Positions 14,453 through 25,200 of a stretch of DNA of 39,233 nucleotides are shown here, piece after piece. The position numbers and the translations under genes were made by a program. Every line of letters begins with the position of its first letter. Position 1 is the stretch's first letter. The stretch is from Planctomycetaceae bacterium (lineage in GTDB: Bacteria; Planctomycetota; Planctomycetia; Planctomycetales; Planctomycetaceae): positions 1 through 39,233 of the forward strand of contig JANQSH010000111.1 of the NCBI GenBank assembly GCA_028284145.1, read 5' to 3'. The notes beneath the pieces are model-generated. The model saw only the letters and a list, made by a program, of their open reading frames with translations. It was not told the origin of the DNA and ran no database searches.

Positions 14453-16204
14453 TCAGCGAAGAGTGAACTCGCCTTCAGACTCATCGTCTGAGCCAGTGTC
14501 GTGATCCTCGAGTTTTGGCACATGAATCGTCGGGCCGGTCAGAAGTTGCTGTCGGCAGGCTTCAATTTCACGGTCGGCTTCGGCGGCTGTAATGAAGAAG
14601 TCCGAGGCGTAGTTTTTCTCCAGCAATTCTTCGACTCGTTCATTGAGCCGCTTTGTCGGTTCGATCGGCAGGTAATCGACGAGGACTTCGCGAACATCAT
14701 CTTCGTTGGCGATCTTCACGATCGCTTCGCCCGTTTTGAGACGCCGAAGACGCTTGCCCCACTTGAGCGAAAACTCCTCGAAATTTTCATACGTGACGTT
14801 GCTGATTTCATCAAACGTGTCGTGAATCGGCACATTCGCCTGACTGCGACCGTGGCTTTCTCCTGAGGTGTTCGTATTCGTCGTGCCGGTGGTGTTGTTG
14901 GATGAGCTTCCATCGCTCTGCGTTCTCGTCGGAAGCGGCGCATCTGGTGCTGCGGATTGGCCACGGTTCTGGTTGTAGCCGATTGCGTTTTGTGAGGTTG
15001 ATCCGGTCGACGCTGTATTCGTGGAGTTGTGGCTTTCGAGCCAATCCTTCCGGTACCCCACGATCAACTGCCTCTTTGATGTGCGAATATCCTTGACCGT
15101 CATCGGATCGAATGTCAGCTTCGCCAGTTCATCGGCGATGATATCGGCATCGCGGGCATTATTGGCAAACATCAACCGCGATCTCGCCTGCCAAATCATC
15201 TGCGTTAAATCGACTTCCTCACGTTCAAGCTGTGAAAACGATTGATGGGCCAGCATGAGCCGGAGCCCCATCTGGCGCACAGTGGGAAGTGCATCTTCGA
15301 TATCGACCGAGACATATTTCTGAAACTCGTCCATCACAACGTATGTAGGATCGACGACATGGCGCCCCTCATTGGTCGACATCCTGTTTGCTGTCGCCAC
15401 GATTTCATTGAGGGCCAGGCTACCGATCGTATCCGCGATGAAACCGGGAATGACCCCGTACTGGCCGAGATTGAGAATCACGATCTTGCGTTCGCGGATC
15501 ATTCGTTCGCAATCGAAACGGCTTTGCCTGGCACCGAACATCCGGCGTAGATTAACCGATTCAAAGAAGGGGTCGAGTCGGTTTCTCGTCGATTCCAAAA
15601 TCCGAATCGCTTCACTGCCCCTCGCACCAAGGATTTCTGACCAGTGACTCTGAATGTCACCCGGAATCTGGCGGAGGATCGCTTGATGGAGGTCGGTCCC
15701 GGGATGGAGAAGGTGCTGACACATGGCGATCGGCATCCCCATCATGGCGGCGGCACAGAACGCCTTGTACGTCCATTGCAGGAGCCTCGGTTGCTGTGTG
15801 ACGTCTTGAGCCGCCCATGCGCGGAGTACAAGGTCGACCGTGCGCATTGTCTGAAAGTAGCGTTGACTCTCGGTCGTATAGGTGAGGGGATTGAAGGGTG
15901 TGACGTAGTCTTCATTGGCTGGCTCGAAATAGACGAGCCGATCACGAACATGTTGGGGGCAGAATGTCGGGTGGGCAATGAATCGCAGCAGATCATGTGA
16001 AAGATTGCCGATCGGGTCGATCAGAAACAGACAGCACTTCTCCAGACCCGCCTGCGAAACAATGGATTGCATTAGTGTCATCAGGGCGGTTGATTTGCCG
16101 GTACCCGTAGCTCCCACGAAGTGCATGTGTGTGCGGAACAGATTCGGATCGAGATATATCCGTTTATTGGTGTCGGTGTCTTTGCCGAGGTGGATGGGGT
16201 TCAT
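14453..16204 (-). CDS. HerA/TraG-like conjugative-type ATPase
   Basis: 583 aa from ATG 16204, with AAGGA about nine bases upstream; the frame is open further but without a start signal. Walker A GATGTGKST (31-39), a Walker B-like TYVVMDEFQKYVS, and CCLFLIDPIGNLSHDLL resemble the DUF87/TraG-TraD group of DNA-pumping ATPases. No N-terminal membrane segments, so a soluble form. A Ser/Thr/Asn/Gln-rich linker follows the core (~415-490), then a charged C-terminal region. Such ATPases accompany replication-relaxation proteins on mobile elements (compare 197-1096). It ends 22 bp from the SLOG gene (convergent) and starts 89 bp from the ART-like gene (divergent). Confidence 0.82.
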   Translation of the reverse strand: MNPIHLGKDTDTNKRIYLDPNLFRTHMHFVGATGTGKSTALMTLMQSIVSQAGLEKCCLFLIDPIGNLSHDLLRFIAHPTFCPQHVRDRLVYFEPANEDYVTPFNPLTYTTESQRYFQTMRTVDLVLRAWAAQDVTQQPRLLQWTYKAFCAAAMMGMPIAMCQHLLHPGTDLHQAILRQIPGDIQSHWSEILGARGSEAIRILESTRNRLDPFFESVNLRRMFGARQSRFDCERMIRERKIVILNLGQYGVIPGFIADTIGSLALNEIVATANRMSTNEGRHVVDPTYVVMDEFQKYVSVDIEDALPTVRQMGLRLMLAHQSFSQLEREEVDLTQMIWQARSRLMFANNARDADIIADELAKLTFDPMTVKDIRTSKRQLIVGYRKDWLESHNSTNTASTGSTSQNAIGYNQNRGQSAAPDAPLPTRTQSDGSSSNNTTGTTNTNTSGESHGRSQANVPIHDTFDEISNVTYENFEEFSLKWGKRLRRLKTGEAIVKIANEDDVREVLVDYLPIEPTKRLNERVEELLEKNYASDFFITAAEADREIEACRQQLLTGPTIHVPKLEDHDTGSDDESEGEFTLR

Positions 16205-16293
16205 TGTGTCTTTTCCTTTTGCCTTGTGGTGGTTTGCGCGGTTTCTTGAAAAAAACTGCCTTGAGCCATGGATCAGGTTATAATTGCACTGCA

Positions 16294-17079
16294 ATGGATC
16301 AGTTCTCACGAACAGTTCTCGGCTACCACGGCTGCACAGAGGAATTTGCCGACAAATTGCTGCTTGGCCAAGTTTCGGTCGGTGAGTGGGAGCCAAGCAG
16401 AAACCATTGGGATTGGCTGGGGCATGGCGTCTATTTCTGGGAACATTCGCCCGAACGCGCTTTGCGCTGGGCCAGAGAAGTCTTTGATTCTGACAAGGGT
16501 GAAAAGTCAGCCGTTATCGGGCCTGTTGTCCAACTTGGACGCTGTTTTGACTTGCTGAATGAAAGTGTGACCGTCATTCTGGGGGAGAATTTTCAGGAGT
16601 TGAAACAGCTTTTTGAAGAACAAGGCAAGGAATTGCCGAAAAACATTGGTAAGGACTGGAAAAGCCGAAATCGCGATTGTCTGACCATCAACGAGACGCT
16701 CTCGAAATTGGAAATCGGGGGCGAACGATATGACACGGTGCGAGGTACCTTCACGGAAGGTGAGCCTGTGTATGAGGGAGCGGGATTCTCGAAGGAAGCC
16801 CACATTCAAATTGCCGTTCGTAACCCACAGAGTATTCTGGGGGTGTTTCGACCAAATCTTTCCCAATTTTGCCACTATGGAATACCTGCAATATGTTCCA
16901 CCGGAAGTGGTCGCCAAAGAAGCGAAAGCGGCTTTGGCCCGCAGTACCGAGAGACCAACGAAGAGCGTTGGCAGCGACTGATTCGGATAGGACTCATTAA
17001 AATTCTCGAAGATGGGGCTGTTGAAGTCTGCTATGAGCGTTCGGATGAAGAGTCTGAATCTCAAAATACGGCAGAATAG
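16294..17079 (+). CDS. ADP-ribosyltransferase-like (YHG...GHGVYFWE) protein
   Basis: 261 aa from ATG 16294. The N-terminal ~185 residues have LGYHGCTEEFADKLL, then NHWDWLGHGVYFWEHSPERALRWA, and end near NPQSILGVFRP. The H-G ... G-x-Y-F pattern is that of ADP-ribosyltransferase-fold toxins and related DUF3990-like proteins. The last ~70 residues (ERWQRLIRIGLIKILEDGAVEV) look like a separate small domain. Between them the in-frame peptide looks poor, while a +1 frame (16862-16981) reads MEYLQYVPPEVVAKEAKAAL. A second overlapping gene or a frameshift here is possible. Function by fold resemblance only. Confidence 0.65.
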   Translation: MDQFSRTVLGYHGCTEEFADKLLLGQVSVGEWEPSRNHWDWLGHGVYFWEHSPERALRWAREVFDSDKGEKSAVIGPVVQLGRCFDLLNESVTVILGENFQELKQLFEEQGKELPKNIGKDWKSRNRDCLTINETLSKLEIGGERYDTVRGTFTEGEPVYEGAGFSKEAHIQIAVRNPQSILGVFRPNLSQFCHYGIPAICSTGSGRQRSESGFGPQYRETNEERWQRLIRIGLIKILEDGAVEVCYERSDEESESQNTAE

Positions 17080-17087
17080 GAGTTCTG

Positions 17088-17990
17088 TCAGCGCTCATGA
17101 AACTCCCGCATCGTCCGTTGCTCATCGCGGGCGATTTCGGCCAAGAGTGATTGCTCTGTCTCTTTTTCAAGGCCAGCATTGGCGATCGACTGTCGCTGTC
17201 CATCGAATGCATTCTTTATTTCGAGAATGCTGTTGTACTGTGCGGTCAATGCTCCATTCCGTTCGAGCAAATCTGTCAGAAGCTTCTGCAATTGCTCTCC
17301 ACGAAGTTTGACCTGCTCGACCGAGTGTTCGTCCGACATGTAGGCATTGAAGTATTCGGCAATCCTAAGTTGGGAAAAAAGCGGTTCGAGGTCGACCGCA
17401 TGTTGATCGTAGAAGAGTTGGCAGGCAAACCGGGCATCGTCCCGTATCTGGCGGTCTGATTTTGTGGCTGATTCGCGCATTCGCTTTTCATCGTCGGCAA
17501 TGCGCTGCTGTTCCTCGCGCACGATCGCCTCCTGTCGGGCCTGTTTCTGTGCGAGCAGGTCGTTGTTTCGCTTCGTTCGCGAAGACCTCAAAGATCGCCA
17601 TGCCCGGAACGGGAATGCCAACCCATACTCCCAGGCGAGAAAAGCAACGGCGACAACGAAATACCAACCCATCATTGCCGTAAACGCAACGAAAATTGCG
17701 GCGATCAGTGGCCCTGTGAGATCGCCGGGGTCAGGGATTCCATTACCTCTCGTGTCCTGGATCAGCGACGAGAGGCCGGTCATGGTGCCAAAGAAACAGG
17801 CGGTTCGGTAAATCAGCCGTTCCCGCATCTGCAACCGAACGAGCGAACCGATGAGAAGTTTACCGAGGCCACCGAGGATGAACAGGAGAGCAAATAGACT
17901 GAATCCATTGTCAGAAAATAGCATTTGTCGTAATTCGTCAGCGTTCGCAATGAATGGCAAGCGATCTTTGAAACTATCTGACCGGGGCAT
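17088..17990 (-). CDS. membrane protein with long cytoplasmic coiled coil
   Basis: 300 aa. Hydrophobic segments lie at ~30-52 (FSLFALLFILGGLGKLLIG), ~85-105 and ~108-128 (LTGPLIAAIFVAFTAMMG, FVVAVAFLAWEYGLAF). They are followed by a charged coiled coil (~135-185: ARQEAIVREEQQRIADDEKR) and a helical tail. I do not recognise a family. It lies 12 nt downstream of the kinase gene in the same direction, so probably co-transcribed with it. It could be a membrane partner or substrate of the kinase. Its end faces the ART-like gene end 8 bp away. Confidence 0.75.
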   Translation of the reverse strand: MPRSDSFKDRLPFIANADELRQMLFSDNGFSLFALLFILGGLGKLLIGSLVRLQMRERLIYRTACFFGTMTGLSSLIQDTRGNGIPDPGDLTGPLIAAIFVAFTAMMGWYFVVAVAFLAWEYGLAFPFRAWRSLRSSRTKRNNDLLAQKQARQEAIVREEQQRIADDEKRMRESATKSDRQIRDDARFACQLFYDQHAVDLEPLFSQLRIAEYFNAYMSDEHSVEQVKLRGEQLQKLLTDLLERNGALTAQYNSILEIKNAFDGQRQSIANAGLEKETEQSLLAEIARDEQRTMREFHER

Positions 17991-18002
17991 CCCCGTGCGT
18001 TG

Positions 18003-19634
18003 CTAAGGAGTGGCAGGGATATCGATATACTCTGGTGCAGACAGCGTCACTTCATCGATGACGGACTCTTTGTTGATGTTGCCAACCGGTTCGCGATTGT
18101 AAAAGGCAACACGGTACTCAGGTGCACTGTGTTTCGTACGAACCTCAAGCACGGGTGCTTCGAGGTTGTTCAAAAATACAGAGATCGTTTCGTTGTTGTC
18201 AGTAATGCGAATACGTTGCCATTCGTTACGTTCTATTTTGAGACCCATTTCCCTGTCGATTACGCGCGTGGGATTCTGTTCAGAGATCGACAATCGCTGC
18301 GCATCGGGACAGAATCGAATGGTGATGCCATCGGCCACTTCATGCGGCCATTCTCCGAGGTGTCGTCCTGACGTTCGTAGCGCTACGGTTAAATCGTCGC
18401 AATACTCCCCACGACCGTCGGTCCACATCCACTTGAAATCAACGGTCACTCCGTCTGGAAACTGCTCTTTCGAGACGAGGTAGCCTCTGTTGACCAGTAT
18501 CAGCTTACCGAAGTCAATCTCGACATCTGATGACAGATGAAGGGGAATTCCAGGTTTATCGATTTCGGGTTTAACAAATATCCACCAATCGATACTGCGA
18601 GATCGGTCATCGAAGTTGTCTGCAACGACTTGACGTCGCCCTGATTGAATGCCATTGGCGTTCGGCTGCAAATTTGGTCGGTCAGTCTGCATTTTCCAAA
18701 AAATCCACGATCCAGTGGCAATCGCCACTATACTGATGGCACCAGGCCAGACGATCCTGCGATTGGTGAGCCATCGACGCAAATCCTTGGCAACGTCGGC
18801 ACTCGACTCATATTGTTGTCGATGACTGGGTCTGAGACATCGCATGCAAATTGCTGCAAGACGGCGGGGTATCTCAGGACGCGTCACTCGGGGTGATTCA
18901 ATGTCGCGTGTGTAGGCTTTCAGAAGCTGGCGGTGGAGTTCGTCATTGGTTGATGAATTTGCAAACATTTGAGTCAACGACGGCCGGTTTCGAAATGGGT
19001 GGAAGCCAGTCAGCATTTCATGAAGAATCAGTCCCAAAGAAAAGATATCCGATGACGCCTTGGGGATGACTGTCGGGTCAATGAGTCGCTCCGGGTCCAT
19101 ATAAAGAGGTGTTCCGGCTCCCAACTTGCGATGAAAGGCCTTTGCCGACTCTCCAGCAGAGATGCCACAGCCAAAATCGATGATGACCGGTGAATCGTCA
19201 GTCGACCGAATCATGATGTTTGTCGGCTTAAGGTCTCGATGGAAGACATCGCGCTGATGCGAAAACGCCAGGCCGTCGGCGATTTGTGCCACAAGTCTGG
19301 CAATCACAGTAAAGTCAGCCCGGCGATGCGGCTGTTGTTCGATCCACTCGTTGAGTGTCTGACCTTCGATCAACTCGGAAGCGATGTAGACGGAATCCAA
19401 GGTTTCACCGTAACCACGGACACTGACGAGATACTGGCTCAGATTCAGGTCCGCTTCTTCTGCCCGCTTTCCTTCCGACATGAAGAAGGAAAGTTCTTCT
19501 GGCATGAAGTCTTCTCGTTCGAGAACTTTGATTGCAACAGCAGTACCACCGTCTTCATCGGCACCACGATAAACCGTGCTGAAGGCGCCTCGGCCAATGA
19601 CCGTCCCGTCGGTGCGGAATTGTCCATATTGCAT
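18003..19634 (-). CDS. membrane Ser/Thr protein kinase with beta-sandwich domain
   Basis: 543 aa from ATG 19634 (AAGAG ~10 bases upstream; an ATG at 19703 adds 23 residues without a ribosome site). A Hanks-type kinase covers ~1-280: IGRGAFSTVYRG glycine loop, VAIK lysine (~36), HRDLKPTN catalytic loop (~132-139), DFG (~153), SSDIFSLGLILHEMLTG. All key catalytic residues are present. One membrane segment follows (WPGAISIVAIATGSWIFW). The extracytoplasmic ~210 residues resemble LamG/DUF1080-type concanavalin-like domains (DNFDDRSRSIDWWIF, then WQRIRITDNNETISVFLNN). This layout is common in planctomycetes. It is divergent from the gene at 19745. Likely role: transmembrane signalling to the membrane protein encoded downstream. 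Confidence 0.9.
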   Translation of the reverse strand: MQYGQFRTDGTVIGRGAFSTVYRGADEDGGTAVAIKVLEREDFMPEELSFFMSEGKRAEEADLNLSQYLVSVRGYGETLDSVYIASELIEGQTLNEWIEQQPHRRADFTVIARLVAQIADGLAFSHQRDVFHRDLKPTNIMIRSTDDSPVIIDFGCGISAGESAKAFHRKLGAGTPLYMDPERLIDPTVIPKASSDIFSLGLILHEMLTGFHPFRNRPSLTQMFANSSTNDELHRQLLKAYTRDIESPRVTRPEIPRRLAAICMRCLRPSHRQQYESSADVAKDLRRWLTNRRIVWPGAISIVAIATGSWIFWKMQTDRPNLQPNANGIQSGRRQVVADNFDDRSRSIDWWIFVKPEIDKPGIPLHLSSDVEIDFGKLILVNRGYLVSKEQFPDGVTVDFKWMWTDGRGEYCDDLTVALRTSGRHLGEWPHEVADGITIRFCPDAQRLSISEQNPTRVIDREMGLKIERNEWQRIRITDNNETISVFLNNLEAPVLEVRTKHSAPEYRVAFYNREPVGNINKESVIDEVTLSAPEYIDIPATP

Positions 19635-19744
19635 TGATAACAGCTCTTTTTGGCACAGGGGTTTCTGGCTTTCTTGATCGTGGAGTAATTTGCTACGATT
19701 CATGAGGATATCGTTGATTGTTCAACTAAAACTAAAGCAGGGCA

Positions 19745-20710
19745 ATGGCAAAAAAGACGCGGAAAAAAGATGAGGCGTTTCTGGAGACGCAAATCGATTC
19801 CGAGACACGCTTAGATCGATCAATGGTGACCGCGCAGTGGGTGTTTTCGGCCATGTTTGATCTCAAGCGGGAGCAATGGGTACTCGATCCCGTTGCTATG
19901 TCCCCGGAACAGTTCCGCCCTGAGCGCCTGAGCCACGTTGTCCGCGAGAAGATTCTGGCAGCCAAGAGGTTGGGGGACGGGCGAAACCTCGACGAAGGCT
20001 TTCTGTCACTTTCTGGTCTGGTGAACTCACGCGAAGCAACCGTCGGTGATTTTTTTGCCGAGGTATCGCGAAGCGTATATGGCTTTCTGACCGAATCAGT
20101 AGACATACACAAGACCGTGAAGCTTGGTGGTTCAGTTGTTTCCCTGCAATATTTGACAACACCTGGTGAGTGGTCGCATGATGTACCCATCGAGAATAAA
20201 GGCACATCGGAGGGCCGTAGCGAAACCACACCATCTGCCCTGGATCGAAGTGTCACCGACAACGATCCGCGAACGGCTGCCCTGGCAGGAATTCTCGGTG
20301 AAATCCGTGCTCTGTCCGAGGTTGATAATGTAGATGTCCTGGAAGTTCTGGAAAGGTTGCGATTTTGTGTTGAGACCATCCGACGGTTGACTGGCCAGGA
20401 AGTGGAAAAAGTCTTCAACCAGTACGAGGACAAGGAATTCTCTCCAGACGTCAAAAAACAAGTTGCGACCTTGATGGATGCGATTGCCACCAGTCTTGAA
20501 CTGCGATTTGCCGTAAAGACCTCCGATGGTTCACATTTTACGGCCAGCCTGCGTTGCGGTTCATCAGGGCGTCCCAATGATGAACGTTTCCAGTACCAAG
20601 CGTACGAGGGTGGAAAAACGACCATCCGGCGCTCGTCCAAGAATCTGCTTCGGTCAACGCTTGTACCTGCACCACGCGATCGTCGTCGTCGTGGAAAACG
20701 CGGCTTGTAG
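19745..20710 (+). CDS. hypothetical protein
   Basis: 321 aa, start ATG 19745 preceded by AGGG. No signal peptide or membrane segment. The N-terminus is basic (AKKTRKKDE), followed by TAQWVFSAMFDLKREQWVLDP; residues ~175-250 are largely helical (GILGEIRALSEVD, VLEVLERLRFCVETI, EVEKVFNQY). The tail is strongly basic (RDRRRRGKRG), suggesting nucleic-acid or membrane-surface contact. I do not recognise the family. Its divergent arrangement with the kinase gene suggests a shared regulatory region. Confidence 0.75.
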   Translation: MAKKTRKKDEAFLETQIDSETRLDRSMVTAQWVFSAMFDLKREQWVLDPVAMSPEQFRPERLSHVVREKILAAKRLGDGRNLDEGFLSLSGLVNSREATVGDFFAEVSRSVYGFLTESVDIHKTVKLGGSVVSLQYLTTPGEWSHDVPIENKGTSEGRSETTPSALDRSVTDNDPRTAALAGILGEIRALSEVDNVDVLEVLERLRFCVETIRRLTGQEVEKVFNQYEDKEFSPDVKKQVATLMDAIATSLELRFAVKTSDGSHFTASLRCGSSGRPNDERFQYQAYEGGKTTIRRSSKNLLRSTLVPAPRDRRRRGKRGL

Positions 20711-20979
20711 CACTCGCACCTGAATTTCTTCTTCATTTCTGGCTGATTTCACAATAATCGCTTGCGTTGCGTCTCAATGTGGATAATAATTTAACCGTAT
20801 TGTTTGTAACACACTTGTTAAATAATTTCAATAGCATGTTTCCAGTGGATACAAAAATACAATTCTGGTCTGATTCAAGAAACGGCAGTTAGCTGTTATT
20901 GGTCGCCGGAAACCGAAATCCGTCCTCTGAGAACAATGGATCGCATGGAATAAGCTTTTGTGATCGTAGGGAGAAATCG
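20711..20979. other. AT-rich upstream region of the envelope gene cluster
   Basis: A 269-bp AT-rich gap (for example around 20750-20870) ahead of six co-oriented genes. It is the likely site of the cluster promoter, but no clear core promoter was identified. Confidence 0.4.
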
Positions 20980-22167
20980 ATGCCTCAACAGAAATGGAAA
21001 TGCGTGCTTGGAAGGCCTCTGGTGATTTCGCTATCTGTTGTGTTTGCCTGTTTTCTCAACAGTCTGGGAACGACCGTTCTGCGAGGCGGTAGCCCGGTAC
21101 GAAATACGACCGTTGCCACAACTCAAGGAAAAGATGATCGATTCGTTGAAGTGCAACTCTGTCCAGAGAGCTGCCCGGAAAACCACGAACTGCTTGTCCG
21201 TCGTGAAACTCCCTTGTATTCGCTCGTCAACAACAGGTTAATTATCACGCTTCGGCTGCCCAAGCATGCAAAATTACGAGTAGTCCCGCTTCAGGATGAT
21301 CACTGGATTTTGAAGATCCAGGGAAAACACCTGCTTCATGTCCAGTGCCTCAATGGAAAGCAGGTCATAGAGGGTTGGGTCTATTGGGATCGGGTTGCCG
21401 ATATCACGGCCATGCGGAAACGGGTGAAACGGCTGCTCGGCTCATCGATTGAGCGGATACCATCAGCCGCATTTCACCGAATGCCTGCGCTGGTCCGCCT
21501 GCAATCGGCTGAAGTCCGTCTGATCTGGCACGACCTCGTCGACTATCTGAGGCGGACTCCAGAGAATCAGGTCACGCCCGAAGTCTATTTCACGGTGGCG
21601 GAATTCTGGAGCACGGTCGGCAGTCACTTTGATGCGCTCGATAACTTCGCCAGGGGAATGGAACTTGCCCAGGAGAAGCACATTGACCTGGCCACTTATC
21701 AGAATCAGATCACTGCAATTCGTCATGAATTTCGCGAGTACCGCAAATCGCCTGGGCGCCCCTACGTTGCTGAAGCGGTCAGGCATTGGGAGCAGGGTTA
21801 CTACGCACTCGTGCGGCGGGAAATGGATCGGGCCATCGTGCATTTTACCGACGCTGTGCGATTGAATCCGCAGCGTCCTCTGTATTGGTACTGCCGAACC
21901 TATGCCCTGAAACAATTAGGGATGACGGTGGAAGCGCAACGTAACCTGGAAATTGCCGTCAATACAGAGTCTCAGCTTGCTGATTGGCTGAAGAAAGGGC
22001 AACTCGAACACAGTCGCAGGATCTGGCTGTGCGAGTTGCCCTGTCGCATGGAACCGCTCAATGGTGAGGTCCGGATGTGGATGGAAGCATATCGGGAAAA
22101 GCGAGGAATGACGTGGAACTGGTACCAATACTGTGATCGAAACCGAAATTATTGCCGGCGTCGTTGA
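20980..22167 (+). CDS. exported SH3-like / TPR protein
   Basis: 395 aa from ATG 20980 with GGGAG seven bases upstream. An N-terminal signal sequence or anchor (LGRPLVISLSVVFACFLNS) is followed by a ~100-residue beta region like a bacterial SH3 domain (VEVQLCPESC, ITLRLPKHAKLRVVPLQDD, VIEGWVYWDRV). The second half is helical with TPR-like units (AVRHWEQGYYALVRREMDRAIVHF, then DAVRLNPQRPLYWYCRTYALKQLG). It is the first gene of a plus-strand cluster; the next starts 47 nt later. Likely a periplasmic scaffold. Confidence 0.8.
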   Translation: MPQQKWKCVLGRPLVISLSVVFACFLNSLGTTVLRGGSPVRNTTVATTQGKDDRFVEVQLCPESCPENHELLVRRETPLYSLVNNRLIITLRLPKHAKLRVVPLQDDHWILKIQGKHLLHVQCLNGKQVIEGWVYWDRVADITAMRKRVKRLLGSSIERIPSAAFHRMPALVRLQSAEVRLIWHDLVDYLRRTPENQVTPEVYFTVAEFWSTVGSHFDALDNFARGMELAQEKHIDLATYQNQITAIRHEFREYRKSPGRPYVAEAVRHWEQGYYALVRREMDRAIVHFTDAVRLNPQRPLYWYCRTYALKQLGMTVEAQRNLEIAVNTESQLADWLKKGQLEHSRRIWLCELPCRMEPLNGEVRMWMEAYREKRGMTWNWYQYCDRNRNYCRRR

Positions 22168-22214
22168 GTCCCATCCTGATCCAATCATTCACCCTTTGCA
22201 ATTGAGCCGTCACT

Positions 22215-25200
22215 ATGAAAATTCGCTTCCCTTCCCAATGGGGCTTCGCAAAACAATTTGCTTGGGTTCTGGCTGCGGTGCTGACATCGTTCGCAGGTGG
22301 ATACCTTACAGGCCGCGTTCCATCGTCGGCACCACCGGGAAGCCAGCATCGACAATTCACCACGTGTGTTGACCGGCATGACACCTCTCTGGAGCGAAAG
22401 CTCTCCAGTGCGGAACACACAATTGACGCGACAGCCAGTCCGAACACGCTCTTTCTTACAGCCAGATCCAACTTGCGGAAGGGCATGACGGCCCGATCGC
22501 TGGTACTTTTTCAAGCCCTGTTTCGTCATCACGATGCGACCGAATCACTGAAGTGTTTCGCCGCCTGCTACTGCGCGATGCTGGCGGCTGTACAGGATGA
22601 CGCTTTTGACGAGAGCCGGTGGCTGCACGAGGCAGAGCGACTTTCGAATAGTTGCCCGTCGCCACAACGTTTACGAGATCTGATTGATGTCGCATCGCGG
22701 ATCGTCTCGGTTCCAAAGAAAGCCGGATTATTGCAATACGTCAGCACCAGCGCGTCTGATGATCACGTCGCACCTTTTCCCTTCGAGGACTTGGGAACGT
22801 CCTACAAGAAAGTAAGCCAAGCATCTAAAGAGCAAGCTGACGCACAAGCAGCAGTGTCTTCCGAGGAATTAGACCCAATTGTGGCTCTGAAAAAACAGAT
22901 TGTCGCCATGAGCTGGCATTTGCTACATGCCGAATGGCTCAGCAACCCCCATGTCAGACGGTTTGAACAGGCAAACGAGCACTTTCAACTTGGATTACAG
23001 ATGTTGGTGGACATTGAAGGGGAACTGAACGATGAGACTGACAAGAAGCTGAGCAACGACGACTTTCCGATTGCCGCCATTCATTTGGATGCCGTACGGC
23101 TTCGGAAGGATACCATCGAGGCAAAAGCGGTCGATGCTGCAAAGGCCGTGGGAAAGGAGTTGCGCCTGCTGAGGGAGATTATTCTCCAGTATCGCTCTGT
23201 CGCCAATGACGTGATGCTGGCCAGCCGCGATGTGCAATTAGAGCAACATTCATCGGCACAAGCGAGATTGGACCAGACTCGGAAACGAATCAAGGAGATC
23301 GTTTCGCTTCGCGAAGAATGGGCGGATGTCGATAAGGATATCGGTCTTGATCCCGCGTTTCTGCTGACGGCCGAACCGAAGGGTCTTTTGGAGAACGAAC
23401 CGGAGAAAGCCAAACCCAATCCGGAGGTCCTGTCAGCATTTGGCGACAACTTTGAAATGCATGTCACCGTGTTGCAAGCCCTGTCCGCCTTTCGTGCTGG
23501 AGATCTACAAGAAGCCTCGGCCATTTTGACAGAGAGCCATGATGGCCCGATTGCCAGCTTTGTCCGTGCGTCGATCAATGAGGCCATCGGAACGGAGATC
23601 GTGGCGAGCGACCCAGCGAGTGCAGAGAATCGAGCGAAAGCCGCACCCTATTTGGCGCGGGCGAAGGTGGCCTGGCAGGAAACGGTCGAGGGAATCAAAG
23701 CATTTGAGCAACAAAACAAATTCCAGCAGGTTGTCAATCAGGACGCCTGGAAGGATGCCTTGGCAACAACTGCAACGATCGAACAGTCGCTAAAATGGGT
23801 CGCCGAAGACTCGCCGGTCGATTCAGCCGACAATACGTTTCGCAAGAAAGCCGAGAAACGGTTGCGGAACATGGCTAATCCAGAATCGTATCAGAAAGGA
23901 GTGGATGCAATCGCATCCGCCAACGATGACGTTTCCATTGAATTACTCCGCGACATACAGGATTCCTTTCGGCAGGGCATTCTCCGCCACGATGACAAGT
24001 CACTTTGGCGAAATTACTTCATGGCGTCACTACGTGTTGAGGGATTCAAACCGAAACTTCTTCGACAGGCAGAAGAAGTCTTCAATGGCGATCTCTCCGG
24101 TAACGACGCAGACGACTTCTTCGTCCTGGGGTTGTTGCGACTGGAAGGCGTTCGTCACGCCTTTCGGCAAGAGGAATCACAACTGTTTTTGCCGGTTGAT
24201 CAGGGACTGAACCGTCAAACGCTCGACACGCATCGACAAAAGCGGGAGCAGTTGCAGGCTGAAGTTGCGAGGGCAGTCCGTGAACTGGATCGCGCACGGC
24301 AACTGTTTGAGAATAAACGGTTGAAACCGGAATCGATCCGTTGCGAGGCGTATCGGGGACTCGCGCAGAGTCTGCACTGGCTGCTTGGAATATCGGTTGA
24401 TGATCAGGACAAAGATAATTTGCACGTATTACGGGACCGGAACGCCCACGTGATTGAGGCACTGAAGTTCGTCTACGGAAAACCGTCTGCAAACATTGAC
24501 GATACGGAAGCTCTGATTGCGGCCCTGCATGCGAAGGGGCTTCTTGCCCTGCTGAATGCGGACCAGGATTATGCTCAGTCGATTCAGGCCGGTTACGCTT
24601 TCGCAGCAGCGAATGATCTGAAAATGAAACTCGCCTACATGCCCAGTGATCGCTACGAACTGGGATCAGTTGCGTTAGGCGTTCTCAAACAGGCGGCTGA
24701 CAAACAGACCGTCGCCAAAAGTTACCGTGAGGAACGGTTGAATCGGTTGGTGTTGGCTCAATTGACCGATGGCGTGGCATTGCTCCACCTTGGCCAGCCC
24801 GAGATTGCCCAGGAACGGATCGCGTCGGCACAGGAATCGTTGAAGCATCACCGACTCGTCGAGCAACATGGTCGAGCGGGAATGGTGAACTCGTTCTGGT
24901 CGCTGCTAGGCACATTGCAGGCAGAAGAAAATCGAACAGAAGAAGCCGTCAGTATCTACCATGTACTCAGCTACTTGCAGCCTCGCAAGGGGGCGGGAAA
25001 TAGCTGGTTGGAGCAGGACGGTGAAGTTTCGATGGCTGACGCCGGGAAAGCTCTGGCGTTGGTAGTCCGAATGATCCATGGTAAAGACGATGGAAAGATC
25101 GTCACGATGCAAAGTCTGGAATCAGCCATCGAGAAGGTCAACTCGCCCCTTTTGGCAACGGCCCTGACGTTGGCACTGGAGGCAAAAGCGGCCGCCCATG

